From Streptomyces sp. NBC_00582 (GTDB lineage: Bacteria; Actinomycetota; Actinomycetes; Streptomycetales; Streptomycetaceae), in assembly GCF_036345155.1 (NCBI RefSeq), contig NZ_CP107772.1:6200001-6264000 (forward strand): 64,000 nt of DNA, in the 5' to 3' direction. Position 1 is the first letter of the stretch. Each line of letters starts with the position of its first letter. Of the stretch, positions 42,226-50,799 are shown in pieces. Both the position numbers and the translations under genes were made by a program. The notes below the pieces were generated by a model. The model was not told the origin of the DNA, searched no databases, and saw only the letters and a list, made by a program, of their open reading frames with translations.

Positions 42226-43218
42226 CTCACTCGTCGACGGCGCGACCGACCCACCGGCCCTCCCCGCCCGCCCCAGCCGCGCCCCCAACTCCCTTACGTG
42301 CTCCACCAGTTCCTGAGGCTCCCGCACGGAGAACTCGTACCCCACCATCGCCAGCCGCACCGCCAGCCACTCCACCGGATCACCGGTCGTCCCCCGCAGC
42401 AGGCTCCCGCCCGCCCCGTCCTCCACCGGCCGGCCCAGCCACGCCGGCAGCCGCGCCGCGAGCTCCTCCGGCGACGCCTCGAACGTGACCTCGAACGCGT
42501 ACGCGTGCGTATGCCCCTGCAGGGAACGCCGCAGATACTCCGCCGCGCTCCCCGTCGGCAGCTCCCGCGGCGCGAACCGGGCCCCGGTCGCGAACGGCTC
42601 GCTCACCCGGTCCACCCGGAACGTCCGCCAGTCCGCCCGGTCGACGTCGTACGCCACGAGGTACCAGCGCCGCCCCGTCGACACCAGCCGGTACGGCTCG
42701 GTCAGCCGCCGCGACCCCGTCCCGTCCTTCGCCCGGTACGCGAACCGCAGCCGCTCGTGCCCGGCGATCGTCGACGCCATCACGGTCAGTGTCTCCGGCG
42801 CGATGCTCGCCCCGTCCCCGCTGGTCAGCGGTGTGGTCGCGGCCTGGAGCGTGGCGACGCGACGGCGCAGCCGGGCCGGCAGCACCTGCTCCAGCTTGGC
42901 CAGGGCCCGCACGGACGCCTCGTCGACCCCCTCCACCGCGTGCCCGGCCCCCGCCCGCAGCCCCACCGCGATCGCCACGGCCTCCTCGTCGTCCAGCACC
43001 AGCGGCGGCATCGCCTTGCCCGCGACCAGCCGGTACCCGCCGTCCGCGCCCTTGCTCGCCTGCACCGGATACCCCAGCTCCCGCAGCCGGTCGATGTCGC
43101 GCCGCACCGTGCGCCGCGACACCCCGAGCCGGTCGGCCAGCTCACCGCCGGGCCATTCACGGGGCGTCTGGAGAAGGGAGAGCAACTGCAGCAGCCGTGC
43201 CGGAGTGTCCGTGGTCAT
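42211..43218 (-). CDS. YafY-type HTH-WYL transcriptional regulator
   Basis: A 335-residue protein: DeoR-like helix-turn-helix (ARLLQLLSLLQTPREWPGGE, then LADRLGVSRRTVRRDIDRLRELG) and a WYL domain with RRWYLVAYDVDRADWRTFRVDR. The WYL module is a ligand-sensing fold in many actinobacterial regulators. ATG 43218 is chosen for the GGGGG site upstream; ATG 43230 and 43251 are alternatives. The C-terminus overlaps the TetR stop region by 15 nt. It likely works alone; its ligand is unknown. Confidence 0.88.
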   Translation of the reverse strand: MTTDTPARLLQLLSLLQTPREWPGGELADRLGVSRRTVRRDIDRLRELGYPVQASKGADGGYRLVAGKAMPPLVLDDEEAVAIAVGLRAGAGHAVEGVDEASVRALAKLEQVLPARLRRRVATLQAATTPLTSGDGASIAPETLTVMASTIAGHERLRFAYRAKDGTGSRRLTEPYRLVSTGRRWYLVAYDVDRADWRTFRVDRVSEPFATGARFAPRELPTGSAAEYLRRSLQGHTHAYAFEVTFEASPEELAARLPAWLGRPVEDGAGGSLLRGTTGDPVEWLAVRLAMVGYEFSVREPQELVEHVRELGARLGRAGRAGGSVAPSTSESVAR

Positions 43219-43288
43219 GCCCCCGAGCATGCCGCAGAAGTAGGACGGCACCTGGCCTAGTCGGTGCCTTGTGGAACCAGAAGTCCGT

Positions 43289-43371
43289 TCATGCCCGAAT
43301 CAAGCCCGAAACTGTTTACTTTCCAGAAATCCGGGCGTAGCCTCGCATCGAAACCACACGTTCGGGCATGA
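43289..43371. promoter_or_regulatory. Long-spaced inverted repeat in front of the fructose operon
   Basis: TCATGCCCGAA at 43289-43299 and its complement TTCGGGCATGA at 43361-43371 lie 61 nt apart, 26 nt upstream of the DeoR-family start. Two separated arms could bind one regulator tetramer and loop the promoter, as in other DeoR-type control. The segment between is the most A/T-rich of the gap and probably carries the promoter. Confidence 0.5.
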
Positions 43372-43397
43372 GTGGAAACGAACGGAAGCGAGCGGAC

Positions 43398-44159
43398 ATG
43401 TACGCACCGGAGCGGCAGCAGGAGATCCTGCGGCTCGCCCGTGAGGGCGGCCGGGTGGACGTCCTGTCGCTGGCCGAGGAGTTCCAGGTCACGGCGGAGA
43501 CGATCCGCCGCGACCTGAAGGCCCTCGACCGCGCCGGCCTGGTCCGCCGGGTCCACGGCGGCGCCATACCGGCCGGACGCCTCGACTTCGAGCCGGACCT
43601 CGCCGAACGCGAGGGCACCTCCACCGACGAGAAGGACCGCATCGCCAAGGCGGCCCTGACGGAACTGCCCTCCGAGGGCACGATGATCCTCGACGCCGGC
43701 ACCACGGTCGCCCGCCTCGCCGCCGCGCTCCCGCTGGAGGCCGAGCTCACCGTCGTCACCCACAGCCTCCCCATCGCGGCCCGCCTCGCGGACCACCCCG
43801 GCATGCAGCTCCACCTCGTCGGGGGGCGCGTACGCCACCGTACGCGCGCCGCCGTGGACGCCTGGGCCCTGCGCGCCTACGGCGAAATCCGGGCTGATGT
43901 ACTTTTCGTGGCGGCCAACGGATTCTCCGCCGAGCACGGCCTGACCACCCCCGACCTCGCCGAGGCCGCGGTCAAGCGAGCGGCCGTCGCCGCCGCCCGC
44001 CGGGTCGTCCTGCTCGCCGACTCCGCCAAGCACGGCCAGGAGCACTTCGCCCGCTTCGGCGACCTGAGCGACGTGGACCTGCTGATCACCGACAGCGGGC
44101 TGAGCGACGACGACGCGGCCGCCATCGAGCGCGGCGGCACGGAAGTAGTACGAGCATGA
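43398..44159 (+). CDS. DeoR-family regulator of the fructose operon
   Basis: A 253-residue protein beginning MYAPERQQEILRLAREGGRVDVLSLAEEFQVTAETIRRDL in parts, the standard DeoR-family helix-turn-helix, then a sugar-phosphate-sensing domain (GTMILDAGTTVARLAAAL; VLLADSAKHG). ATG 43398 fits the family start; ATG 43368 lacks a ribosome site and lies in the operator. It overlaps fruK by 4 nt, forming the operon fruR-fruK-fruA. It is expected to repress until fructose 1-phosphate accumulates. Confidence 0.92.
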   Translation: MYAPERQQEILRLAREGGRVDVLSLAEEFQVTAETIRRDLKALDRAGLVRRVHGGAIPAGRLDFEPDLAEREGTSTDEKDRIAKAALTELPSEGTMILDAGTTVARLAAALPLEAELTVVTHSLPIAARLADHPGMQLHLVGGRVRHRTRAAVDAWALRAYGEIRADVLFVAANGFSAEHGLTTPDLAEAAVKRAAVAAARRVVLLADSAKHGQEHFARFGDLSDVDLLITDSGLSDDDAAAIERGGTEVVRA

Positions 44160-45133
44160 GCGGCACCCTCCCGAGCCCCGGCGGCGTGATCCTCACGGTC
44201 ACCCCCAACCCGTCCCTGGACCGCACCTACGAGGTGCCCTCCCTCGACCGCGGCGAGGTCATCCGCGCCACCGGCGAACGGATGGACCCCGGCGGCAAGG
44301 GCGTCAACGTCTCCCGCGCGGTCGCCGCCGCCGGACGGCGCACGGTCGCCGTCCTGCCCCTCGGAGGTGCGCCCGGCGCCCTCGTCGCCGACCTCCTCGA
44401 CGCCCAGGGCATCGAGGTCGCCCCCGTCCCGGTCGCCGGAGCCACCCGCTCCAACATCGCGCTCGCCGAGTCCGACGGCGTACTGACCAAGATCAACGCA
44501 CCCGGTCCCGAACTCTCCCCGGACGAGCAGGAACTCCTCCTGGAGACCGTGCGCGAGCAGTCCCGCGACGCCGACTGGATCGCCTGCTGCGGCAGCCTGC
44601 CCCGCGGCCTCGCCCCCTCCTGGTACGCCGAGGTCGTCGCCCGGGCGCACGCCGGCGGCGCACGGATCGCCCTCGACACCTCCGGGCGCGCGCTCCTCGA
44701 AGCGCTCCGCGAGCGGCCCGACGTCGTCAAGCCCAACGCCGAGGAACTCGCCGAAGCCGTCGGCCGCCCCCTGGCCACGATCGGCGACGCCGTGAAGGCG
44801 GCCGAGGAACTGCGCGAGATGGGCGCCCGTACCGTCCTCGCCAGCCTCGGCGCCGACGGACAGCTCCTCGTGGAGGACGCGGGCACCTGGTTCGCGACCG
44901 CCCGCGTCGACGTCGTCCGCAGCAACGTCGGCGCCGGCGACTCCTCCCTCGCCGGGTTCCTCATCGCCGGCGGCCGCGGCCCGGCGGCGCTCGCCTCCGC
45001 CGTCGCCCACGGCGCGGCGGCCGTCCGGCTCCCCGGCAGCGTCATGCCGACCCCGGGCGACCTCGACCCGTCGGCGGTGACCGTCACGGCCGAGGTGCCG
45101 CTGGACCGCGAACTGAGGGAGCCGACGTCATGA
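44156..45133 (+). CDS. fruK: 1-phosphofructokinase
   Basis: A 325-residue PfkB-family kinase. It opens with VTPNPSLDRTYEVPSLDRGE, has GGKGVNVSRAVAAAGR, and ends with the catalytic SNVGAGDSSLAGFLIAGG, in which the usual GAGD holds the base Asp. It converts fructose 1-phosphate from the PTS into fructose 1,6-bisphosphate. ATGA overlaps link it to the regulator upstream and to a small ORF downstream. Normal length for the family. Confidence 0.94.
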   Translation: MSGTLPSPGGVILTVTPNPSLDRTYEVPSLDRGEVIRATGERMDPGGKGVNVSRAVAAAGRRTVAVLPLGGAPGALVADLLDAQGIEVAPVPVAGATRSNIALAESDGVLTKINAPGPELSPDEQELLLETVREQSRDADWIACCGSLPRGLAPSWYAEVVARAHAGGARIALDTSGRALLEALRERPDVVKPNAEELAEAVGRPLATIGDAVKAAEELREMGARTVLASLGADGQLLVEDAGTWFATARVDVVRSNVGAGDSSLAGFLIAGGRGPAALASAVAHGAAAVRLPGSVMPTPGDLDPSAVTVTAEVPLDRELREPTS

Positions 45134-45252
45134 CGACCCTCCTGTTACGCGCCGCCCACCCCTCTCCCCACCCCACCCCCACTCCCGTCCCCACCCTCAC
45201 CCGCGCCCACCCCACGTCCCGGGCGATACGCGTGCGAAGGAGCCCGCGATGA
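45130..45252 (+). CDS. Small coupled ORF with a TTA codon between fruK and fruA
   Basis: A 40-residue frame whose ATG overlaps the fruK stop (ATGA) and whose TGA overlaps the fruA ATG (ATGA). It reads MTTLLLRAAHPSPHPTPTPV then a basic end. The middle is Pro/His/Thr rich and codon 6 is TTA, rare in Streptomyces and read by the bldA tRNA. The frame also carries the ribosome site of fruA (GAAGGAG). It could be a translational relay between the two genes rather than a functional peptide. Base composition is unlike the neighbours (C-rich), so chance openness is possible. Confidence 0.4.
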   Translation: MTTLLLRAAHPSPHPTPTPVPTLTRAHPTSRAIRVRRSPR

Positions 45253-47303
45253 GCGACATGATCACCGCGGACCTGGTCGACCTCGACCTGTCCGCCGACA
45301 CCAAGGAAGCCGCGGCGCGGTCCCTCGCCGCCCGCATGGTGACCCGGGGCCGGGTGACCGACCTGGAGGGCTTCCTCGCCGACGTGGCCGCCCGCGAGGC
45401 CCAGATGCCCACCGGCCTCGACGGCGGCATCGGCATCCCGCACTGCCGCAGCGCACACGTCACCGAGCCGACCCTCGCCTTCGGCCGCAGCGCCACCGGC
45501 ATCGACTTCGGCGCCGCCGACGGCCCCGCCGACCTCGTCTTCCTGATCGCCGCCCCCGCCGGCGCCGACGACGCCCACCTCACCATCCTGTCGTCCCTCG
45601 CCCGCCAGCTGATGAACACCGAGTTCACCGACGCCCTGCGGGCGGTCGCCGACCCGGCGGCCGCGGCGGCCCTGATCCGCGGCGACGAGCCCGCCGCCGA
45701 GGCCACCGACGCCTCCGCGGGCTCCGGCGAGGACTCCGTGTCGGTGTCGGCGGCGGCCTCCGCCGACACCGACACGGCCACCCCCGAGACCCCGGCCCGC
45801 CCCTTCCGGATCGTCGCCGTCACCTCCTGCCCCACCGGCATCGCCCACACCTACATGGCCGCCGAGTCCCTGGAGAACGCCGGCCGCGAAGCGGGCGTCG
45901 AGGTCACCGTCGAGACCCAGGGCTCGGCCGGCTTCACCCGGCTCGACCCGGCCGTCATCGCCGACGCCGACGGCGTGATCTTCGCCCACGACGTCCCCGT
46001 ACGCGAGAAGGACCGTTTCGCCGGAAAGCCCACCGTCGACGTCGGCGTGAAGGCGGGCATCAACCGCCCCGCCGAACTGATCGCCGAGGTCCGCGGCAAG
46101 GCGGAACGCGGCGAGGCCACCGCCGCCGCCGCACCGGGTACGCCGGTGGAACGCGCCGGCGACTCCACCGAGGGCTACGGCACCAAGCTCCGCAAGTGGC
46201 TCATGTCCGGCGTCTCGTACATGGTCCCGTTCGTCGCCGCCGGCGGACTGCTGATCGCCCTCGGCTTCGCGATCGGCGGATACAAGATCAACAAGGCGCC
46301 GTCGGTCATGGACCACTTCGTGTGGACCCAGGGCGACAGCTGGGCCGCACTGCTCTTCCAGATCGGCGTCGTCTCCTTCGGCTTCCTCGTCCCCGTCCTC
46401 GCCGGCTACATCGCCTACGGCATGGCCGACCGCCCGGGACTCGTACCCGGCTTCGTCGGCGGCGCGATCTCCGTCACCATCAACGCGGGCTTCCTCGGCG
46501 GCCTCGCGGCCGGCCTGATCGCCGGCGGCGTCGTCCTGTCCATCCAGAAGGTGAAGATCCCACCGGCGGTACGCGGCATCATGCCGGTCGTGGTGATCCC
46601 GCTGATCTCCTCGGCGATCGTCGGATTCCTGATGTTCGTCGTCATCGGCAAGCCCATCGCCTCCGCCCAGAAGGGCCTGACCGACTGGCTCAACGGCCTC
46701 ACCGGCTCCAACGCCGTCCTGCTCGGCGCCCTCCTCGGCCTGATGATGTGCTTCGACCTCGGCGGCCCCGTCAACAAGGTCGCCTACACCTTCGCCACCG
46801 CCGGCATCGCCGTCGCCAGCCCCAGCGACTCCGCCATGAAGATCATGGCCGCGGTCATGGCGGCCGGCATGGTCCCGCCCCTGGCCATGGCCCTCGCCAC
46901 CACCGTCCGCGGCAAGCTCTTCACCGAGACCGAACGCGAGAACGGCAAGGCCGCCTGGGTGCTCGGCGCCTCCTTCATCTCCGAGGGCGCCATCCCGTTC
47001 GCCGCGGCCGACCCACTGCGCGTGATCCCCTCCTCGATGGTGGGCGGCGCGGTCACCGGCGCCCTGTCGATGGCCTTCGGCGCCACCCTGCGCGCCCCGC
47101 ACGGCGGCATCTTCGTGGTCCCGCTGATCGGCAACCCGTTCCTCTACCTGGTCGCCATCGCGGCAGGCGTCTGCGTCACCACGGCCCTGGTCGTCGTCCT
47201 CAAGGGCCTGCGCAAGCCGGCCCCCGGCGGCACCCCCACCACGGCGATCCGCGGCGACGCCACCGCCACCCCGACGGAGACCAAGCAGCCCGTCGCGGCC
47301 TGA
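45249..47303 (+). CDS. fruA: Fructose-specific PTS enzyme IIABC
   Basis: A 684-residue membrane transporter. The EIIA domain (residues 1-150) has the phosphorylated His in GIGIPHCRSAHV, an acidic Ala/Ser/Glu/Asp linker follows (about 150-190), the EIIB domain (about 193-285) has the Cys in VTSCPTGIAHTYMAAES, and the EIIC domain (about 310-670) has 8-10 helices with SFGFLVPVLAGYIAYGMADRPG in parts. It imports fructose as fructose 1-phosphate, the substrate of fruK. The start is set by the GAAGGAG site. Normal length for actinobacterial FruA. Confidence 0.95.
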   Translation: MSDMITADLVDLDLSADTKEAAARSLAARMVTRGRVTDLEGFLADVAAREAQMPTGLDGGIGIPHCRSAHVTEPTLAFGRSATGIDFGAADGPADLVFLIAAPAGADDAHLTILSSLARQLMNTEFTDALRAVADPAAAAALIRGDEPAAEATDASAGSGEDSVSVSAAASADTDTATPETPARPFRIVAVTSCPTGIAHTYMAAESLENAGREAGVEVTVETQGSAGFTRLDPAVIADADGVIFAHDVPVREKDRFAGKPTVDVGVKAGINRPAELIAEVRGKAERGEATAAAAPGTPVERAGDSTEGYGTKLRKWLMSGVSYMVPFVAAGGLLIALGFAIGGYKINKAPSVMDHFVWTQGDSWAALLFQIGVVSFGFLVPVLAGYIAYGMADRPGLVPGFVGGAISVTINAGFLGGLAAGLIAGGVVLSIQKVKIPPAVRGIMPVVVIPLISSAIVGFLMFVVIGKPIASAQKGLTDWLNGLTGSNAVLLGALLGLMMCFDLGGPVNKVAYTFATAGIAVASPSDSAMKIMAAVMAAGMVPPLAMALATTVRGKLFTETERENGKAAWVLGASFISEGAIPFAAADPLRVIPSSMVGGAVTGALSMAFGATLRAPHGGIFVVPLIGNPFLYLVAIAAGVCVTTALVVVLKGLRKPAPGGTPTTAIRGDATATPTETKQPVAA

Positions 47304-47402
47304 CCCACAGACCCCGCGCCACCCACACCAGCGGCCGGCCGCCGCCCCACACAACGGGGCGGCGACCGGCCGCTCCGCCCGCGCCGGACCTCCAGCCGAC
47401 GG

Positions 47403-48149
47403 TCAGGAAACCTGCGCCGCCCGCCGCTCCATCGCCTCCCGGGCGTCCGCCTCCGACGGATACACCTCGCACATGTGCCGCCCGTCGGGCGTCGCCGTGT
47501 GCTCCACCTCCCACAGGGAGATCTCCCGGCCGTCCCGCAACAAGAACGCGTGCTCGTACAACGAGAAGCCCAGACCCACCCGCCCCGCCCGGCAGGGCCG
47601 CCCGAACGCCTGCGTGATCTGGTGCGCGAACGCCGACCTGAGCAGCTCCGCGGTCTCCGCACCGGGCCGGTCGCCGTTCTCCGCGCGACGCAGCAGCCGA
47701 CGCGCGTGGTCCGCCGAGTCGTCCGGCACATACACATGCCGAGGCGCCGAGACCGGCTCCAACGGCGCCAGCACCGGCAACTCGAAATCCGGCTCGTCCG
47801 GCGGCAACGGCAGCCGCGCGGTCGCCGTCCGCAACTCCTCCTCGTCGACGTACACCTCATGCTGCGGCTCACTGCCCGGGGCGGTGTTGTGCACCAGCTC
47901 CCACAGCGTCAACGCACACCCGTCGGCCAACAGCCAGGTGTGCCGGTACGTCTCACGGTGCAGGCCCGCGCTGTGATGCGCGGAGTGCAGCGAGCTGTCG
48001 TGCGCCAACGCGCAGTCGAGCCGCCGAAGGACATCGTCCGGCAGCTCGAACGAGTTCAGGGCACGACCGAGCAGTCGCGCGAGGTGCTCCTCCGGAGACT
48101 CGGGCGACTCGGCTGGTTCGTACGCTGCAGTCTCGTACGGAACGCTCAA
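47403..48149 (-). CDS. DUF6227-like hypothetical protein
   Basis: A 248-residue acidic soluble protein without signal or membrane segments. It contains two similar halves: YRHTWLLADGCALTLWELVHNT (about residues 67-90) and YEHAFLLRDGREISLWEVEHTA (about residues 200-222), each followed by an acidic EVYVDEEE or EVYPSEAD stretch, so it looks like an internal duplication. I know such proteins only as conserved Streptomyces hypotheticals. Convergent with fruA; function unknown. Confidence 0.7.
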   Translation of the reverse strand: MSVPYETAAYEPAESPESPEEHLARLLGRALNSFELPDDVLRRLDCALAHDSSLHSAHHSAGLHRETYRHTWLLADGCALTLWELVHNTAPGSEPQHEVYVDEEELRTATARLPLPPDEPDFELPVLAPLEPVSAPRHVYVPDDSADHARRLLRRAENGDRPGAETAELLRSAFAHQITQAFGRPCRAGRVGLGFSLYEHAFLLRDGREISLWEVEHTATPDGRHMCEVYPSEADAREAMERRAAQVS

Positions 48150-48351
48150 GGTTTCTCCCGGCGTTGCTGCATGTCACCTTGTGGGTGCATACCGTAGCCC
48201 CTCGGTCCGACATCATGTCCGGGAACCGAGAAACCTACACCGGGGAAAACGCGCGAGCCGCGCGAAAAGTTCCCGCGCGGCCCCACGACCCGTCAGAAAC
48301 CGCCGGTGAGAGGCCTCCCGCCCCGGAATACCGGCGTCCGTATCGCCCCGC

Positions 48352-49578
48352 TCAGACCGCGCTCCCCGCCGTCCAGTCGGCCCACGACAGATTCCATCCG
48401 TTGAGCCCGTTGTCCGGCGCCACCGTCTTGTCCGGCGAGTTCTTCACGATCACGACATCCCCGATCAGCGAGTTGTCGTAGAACCACTTCGCCGGCGTGT
48501 CACCCTGCGCCCCCTGCACATCCGCCAGCCCCACACACCCATGGCTCGTACCCTCGCGGCCGAACGGCGGATTGCCCTTGTTGTACCAGTAGTTGCCGTG
48601 GATGAACGTCCCCGACGTCGTCAACCGCATCGCATGCGGCACATCCGGAATGTCGTACTCCCCACCCAGACCGACCGTCTGGCTGTTCATCCGCGTCTGC
48701 GTGAACTTCTCCGAGATCACCATCTGCCCGTTGTACGTGGTGTGCTGCGGGCTGCCCGAGGAGACCGGCACCTTCTTCAGCACCTGCCCGTCCCGCACCA
48801 CGGTCATCATCTCCGTGTCCACGTCCACCGTGGACACCTGAGAACGCCCGATCGTGAAACTCACCGTCTTCTTCTGCACCCCGTAGACGCCGTTCGCGCC
48901 CTCGACCCCGTCCAGGTCGATCTTCATCGTCACCTTGGAGCCGGCCTTCCAGTACTCCTCCGGCCGGAAGTCGAGCCGCTGTGCCCCGAACCAGTGCCCC
49001 ACCACCTGCTGCCCACTGCTCGACGTGACCGTGATGTGCGACTGCACCGCCTTCTTGTCACCGATCACCTTGTCGAACGTGAACGACACCGGCATCCCCA
49101 CCCCGACCGTCGTCCCGTCGTCCGGCGTGTACGTCCCGATGAAACTGTTGGCCGAGGTGACCGTGGTGAAGATGGAGTTCGCGGCGGCGACCTTCCCGCC
49201 CGCGTCCTTCGCGGTCGCCGATATCTCGTACTTCGTCCCCCGCTCCAACTGCTCCTTCGGCTTCCAACTGCTCCCGTCGGACGACAACACCCCCGCCACG
49301 GCCTGCCCCGACCCGGCCACCGTCATCTTCACCCCGGTCAGCCGCCCGTCACTGACCTTCACCCCGGTCGTGTTGATCGACGCCCCCGTCGAACCGTCCT
49401 TGGCCGAGATGACGATCTTCGCCGTGGACGTCCTGGGCGAGGACCCCCCACCACCCTTGCCGTCGTCACCGCTCTTGGCGTCGGCGCTTCCCCCACAGGC
49501 GGTCAGGGTCAGGGCGCCGACCACCAGGACGGCACAGGCTCCCAGTACGCGCCGCGCTGCTATGTCCGCCGTTGTCAC
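48352..49578 (-). CDS. L,D-transpeptidase lipoprotein with Ig-like domains
   Basis: A 408-residue lipoprotein: signal helix VLGACAVLVVGALTLTAC ending in the lipobox LTAC, a Gly/Ser/Lys linker, two Ig-like regions (about residues 60-240) and a YkuD catalytic domain with HGNYWYNKG and the signature SHGCVGLADVQGA containing the nucleophile Cys. It forms 3-3 peptidoglycan cross-links at the cell surface. GTG 49578 has a GGGGGAG site; ATG 49596 is the alternative. The upstream 153 nt shows no second gene. Confidence 0.93.
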   Translation of the reverse strand: MTTADIAARRVLGACAVLVVGALTLTACGGSADAKSGDDGKGGGGSSPRTSTAKIVISAKDGSTGASINTTGVKVSDGRLTGVKMTVAGSGQAVAGVLSSDGSSWKPKEQLERGTKYEISATAKDAGGKVAAANSIFTTVTSANSFIGTYTPDDGTTVGVGMPVSFTFDKVIGDKKAVQSHITVTSSSGQQVVGHWFGAQRLDFRPEEYWKAGSKVTMKIDLDGVEGANGVYGVQKKTVSFTIGRSQVSTVDVDTEMMTVVRDGQVLKKVPVSSGSPQHTTYNGQMVISEKFTQTRMNSQTVGLGGEYDIPDVPHAMRLTTSGTFIHGNYWYNKGNPPFGREGTSHGCVGLADVQGAQGDTPAKWFYDNSLIGDVVIVKNSPDKTVAPDNGLNGWNLSWADWTAGSAV

Positions 49579-49731
49579 GGGCTGCTCCCCCTTCATGCGA
49601 TGTGCGTGATCCGCTCCAGTACGTGAGAAAGGAGGGCCCGGGCCCCCACCGGGGTTCCCTCCTTGGCCCAATGCACGCCATGACGTGACACAACGAAGAC
49701 AATCCGCCCCCGCGCGCCCCCCCACCGCCCC

Positions 49732-50757
49732 TCAACCCCCGTACAACTCCGTGTACGACGGCCACGCCCCGCCCGGCCCCTCCACCGACTCCGCCGCACG
49801 CACGGCCCGCACGATCGCCCGCGTCACCACCTCGGCACCCGCCGCGAGCACGTCGTTCAGCGCCAACGGATGCGCCGGCACAAGCGGACGAGCACAGGTC
49901 GCCAAGGTGAACACCGTGTCGCCGTCATGCAGCAGATGCACCGGACGCACCGCCCGCGCGATCCCGTCGTGCGCCGTACCGGCCAGCTTCTGCGCCTGCG
50001 CCTTCGTCAGATCCGCATCGGTGACGACCACCGCGAGCGTCGTGTTCAGCGGGGGAGGGGCGTTCCGCGCCGCACTCTCCGCCAGACGCCGACGCGCCGC
50101 CTCATGCACCCGCGCCTCCGGATACTCCACCCGCCCCCCGAACAACTCCCCGTACAACACCCCCGTCTCCGGATCCGTCACCGACCCCACCGCGTTCGCC
50201 ACCACCAACGCCGCCACCGTGATCCCCGAGCCGAGGACGACACTCGCACCACCGACCCCACCCTTCATCGCCCCGACCGCCGCACCGGTCCCGGCCCCCA
50301 CACACCCCTCCGCCACCCGCGCCCCGAGCACGCTCGCCGCGGCCGCCTCGACCGCGGCCCGGCCGAGCGCCGCACCCGGACGGGCCCGGAAGTCCCCACC
50401 CCGCCCCAGATCGAAGACACACGCGGCCGGCACCACCGGCACCACATGCGCGGGATCCGGCCCCACCGGCACCCCGCGCCCCCGCTCCTCCAGCCAGGCC
50501 ATCACCCCCGACGCCGCGTCGAGCCCATAGGCGCTGCCCCCGGTCAGCACGATCGCGTCCACCCGCTGCACCACATTGCGCGGATCCAGGGCATCGGTCT
50601 CCTTGGTACCGGGACCGCCACCGCGCACCTCCACAGCGGCCACCGCACCACCCTCCGGCGCCAGCACCACCGTCGTGCCCGTGAGCCAACCGTCGCCGAC
50701 CCGGCCGGCATGCCCCACCCGCACGCCCACGACATCCGTCACAGCGTCAACTGTCAT
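49732..50757 (-). CDS. P1-family (DmpA-like) peptidase
   Basis: A 341-residue protein. DVVGVRVGHAGRVGDGWLTG and VEVRGGGPGTKETDALDPRN (in part), then GGSAYGLDAASGVMAWLEE, match the P1 peptidase/L-aminopeptidase D-esterase family, self-cleaving Ntn-type enzymes. The later GCVGAGTGAAVGAMKGGVGGAS is the region of the expected internal cleavage. Substrates are N-terminal residues of small peptides or amides. It lies 42 nt downstream of the LtrA gene on the same strand and ends 153 nt before the lipoprotein gene. Confidence 0.85.
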   Translation of the reverse strand: MTVDAVTDVVGVRVGHAGRVGDGWLTGTTVVLAPEGGAVAAVEVRGGGPGTKETDALDPRNVVQRVDAIVLTGGSAYGLDAASGVMAWLEERGRGVPVGPDPAHVVPVVPAACVFDLGRGGDFRARPGAALGRAAVEAAAASVLGARVAEGCVGAGTGAAVGAMKGGVGGASVVLGSGITVAALVVANAVGSVTDPETGVLYGELFGGRVEYPEARVHEAARRRLAESAARNAPPPLNTTLAVVVTDADLTKAQAQKLAGTAHDGIARAVRPVHLLHDGDTVFTLATCARPLVPAHPLALNDVLAAGAEVVTRAIVRAVRAAESVEGPGGAWPSYTELYGG

Positions 50758-50799
50758 GCCGGCCAGTCTCGCCCAGCCCACGGCCCCCTGACCGCCACC

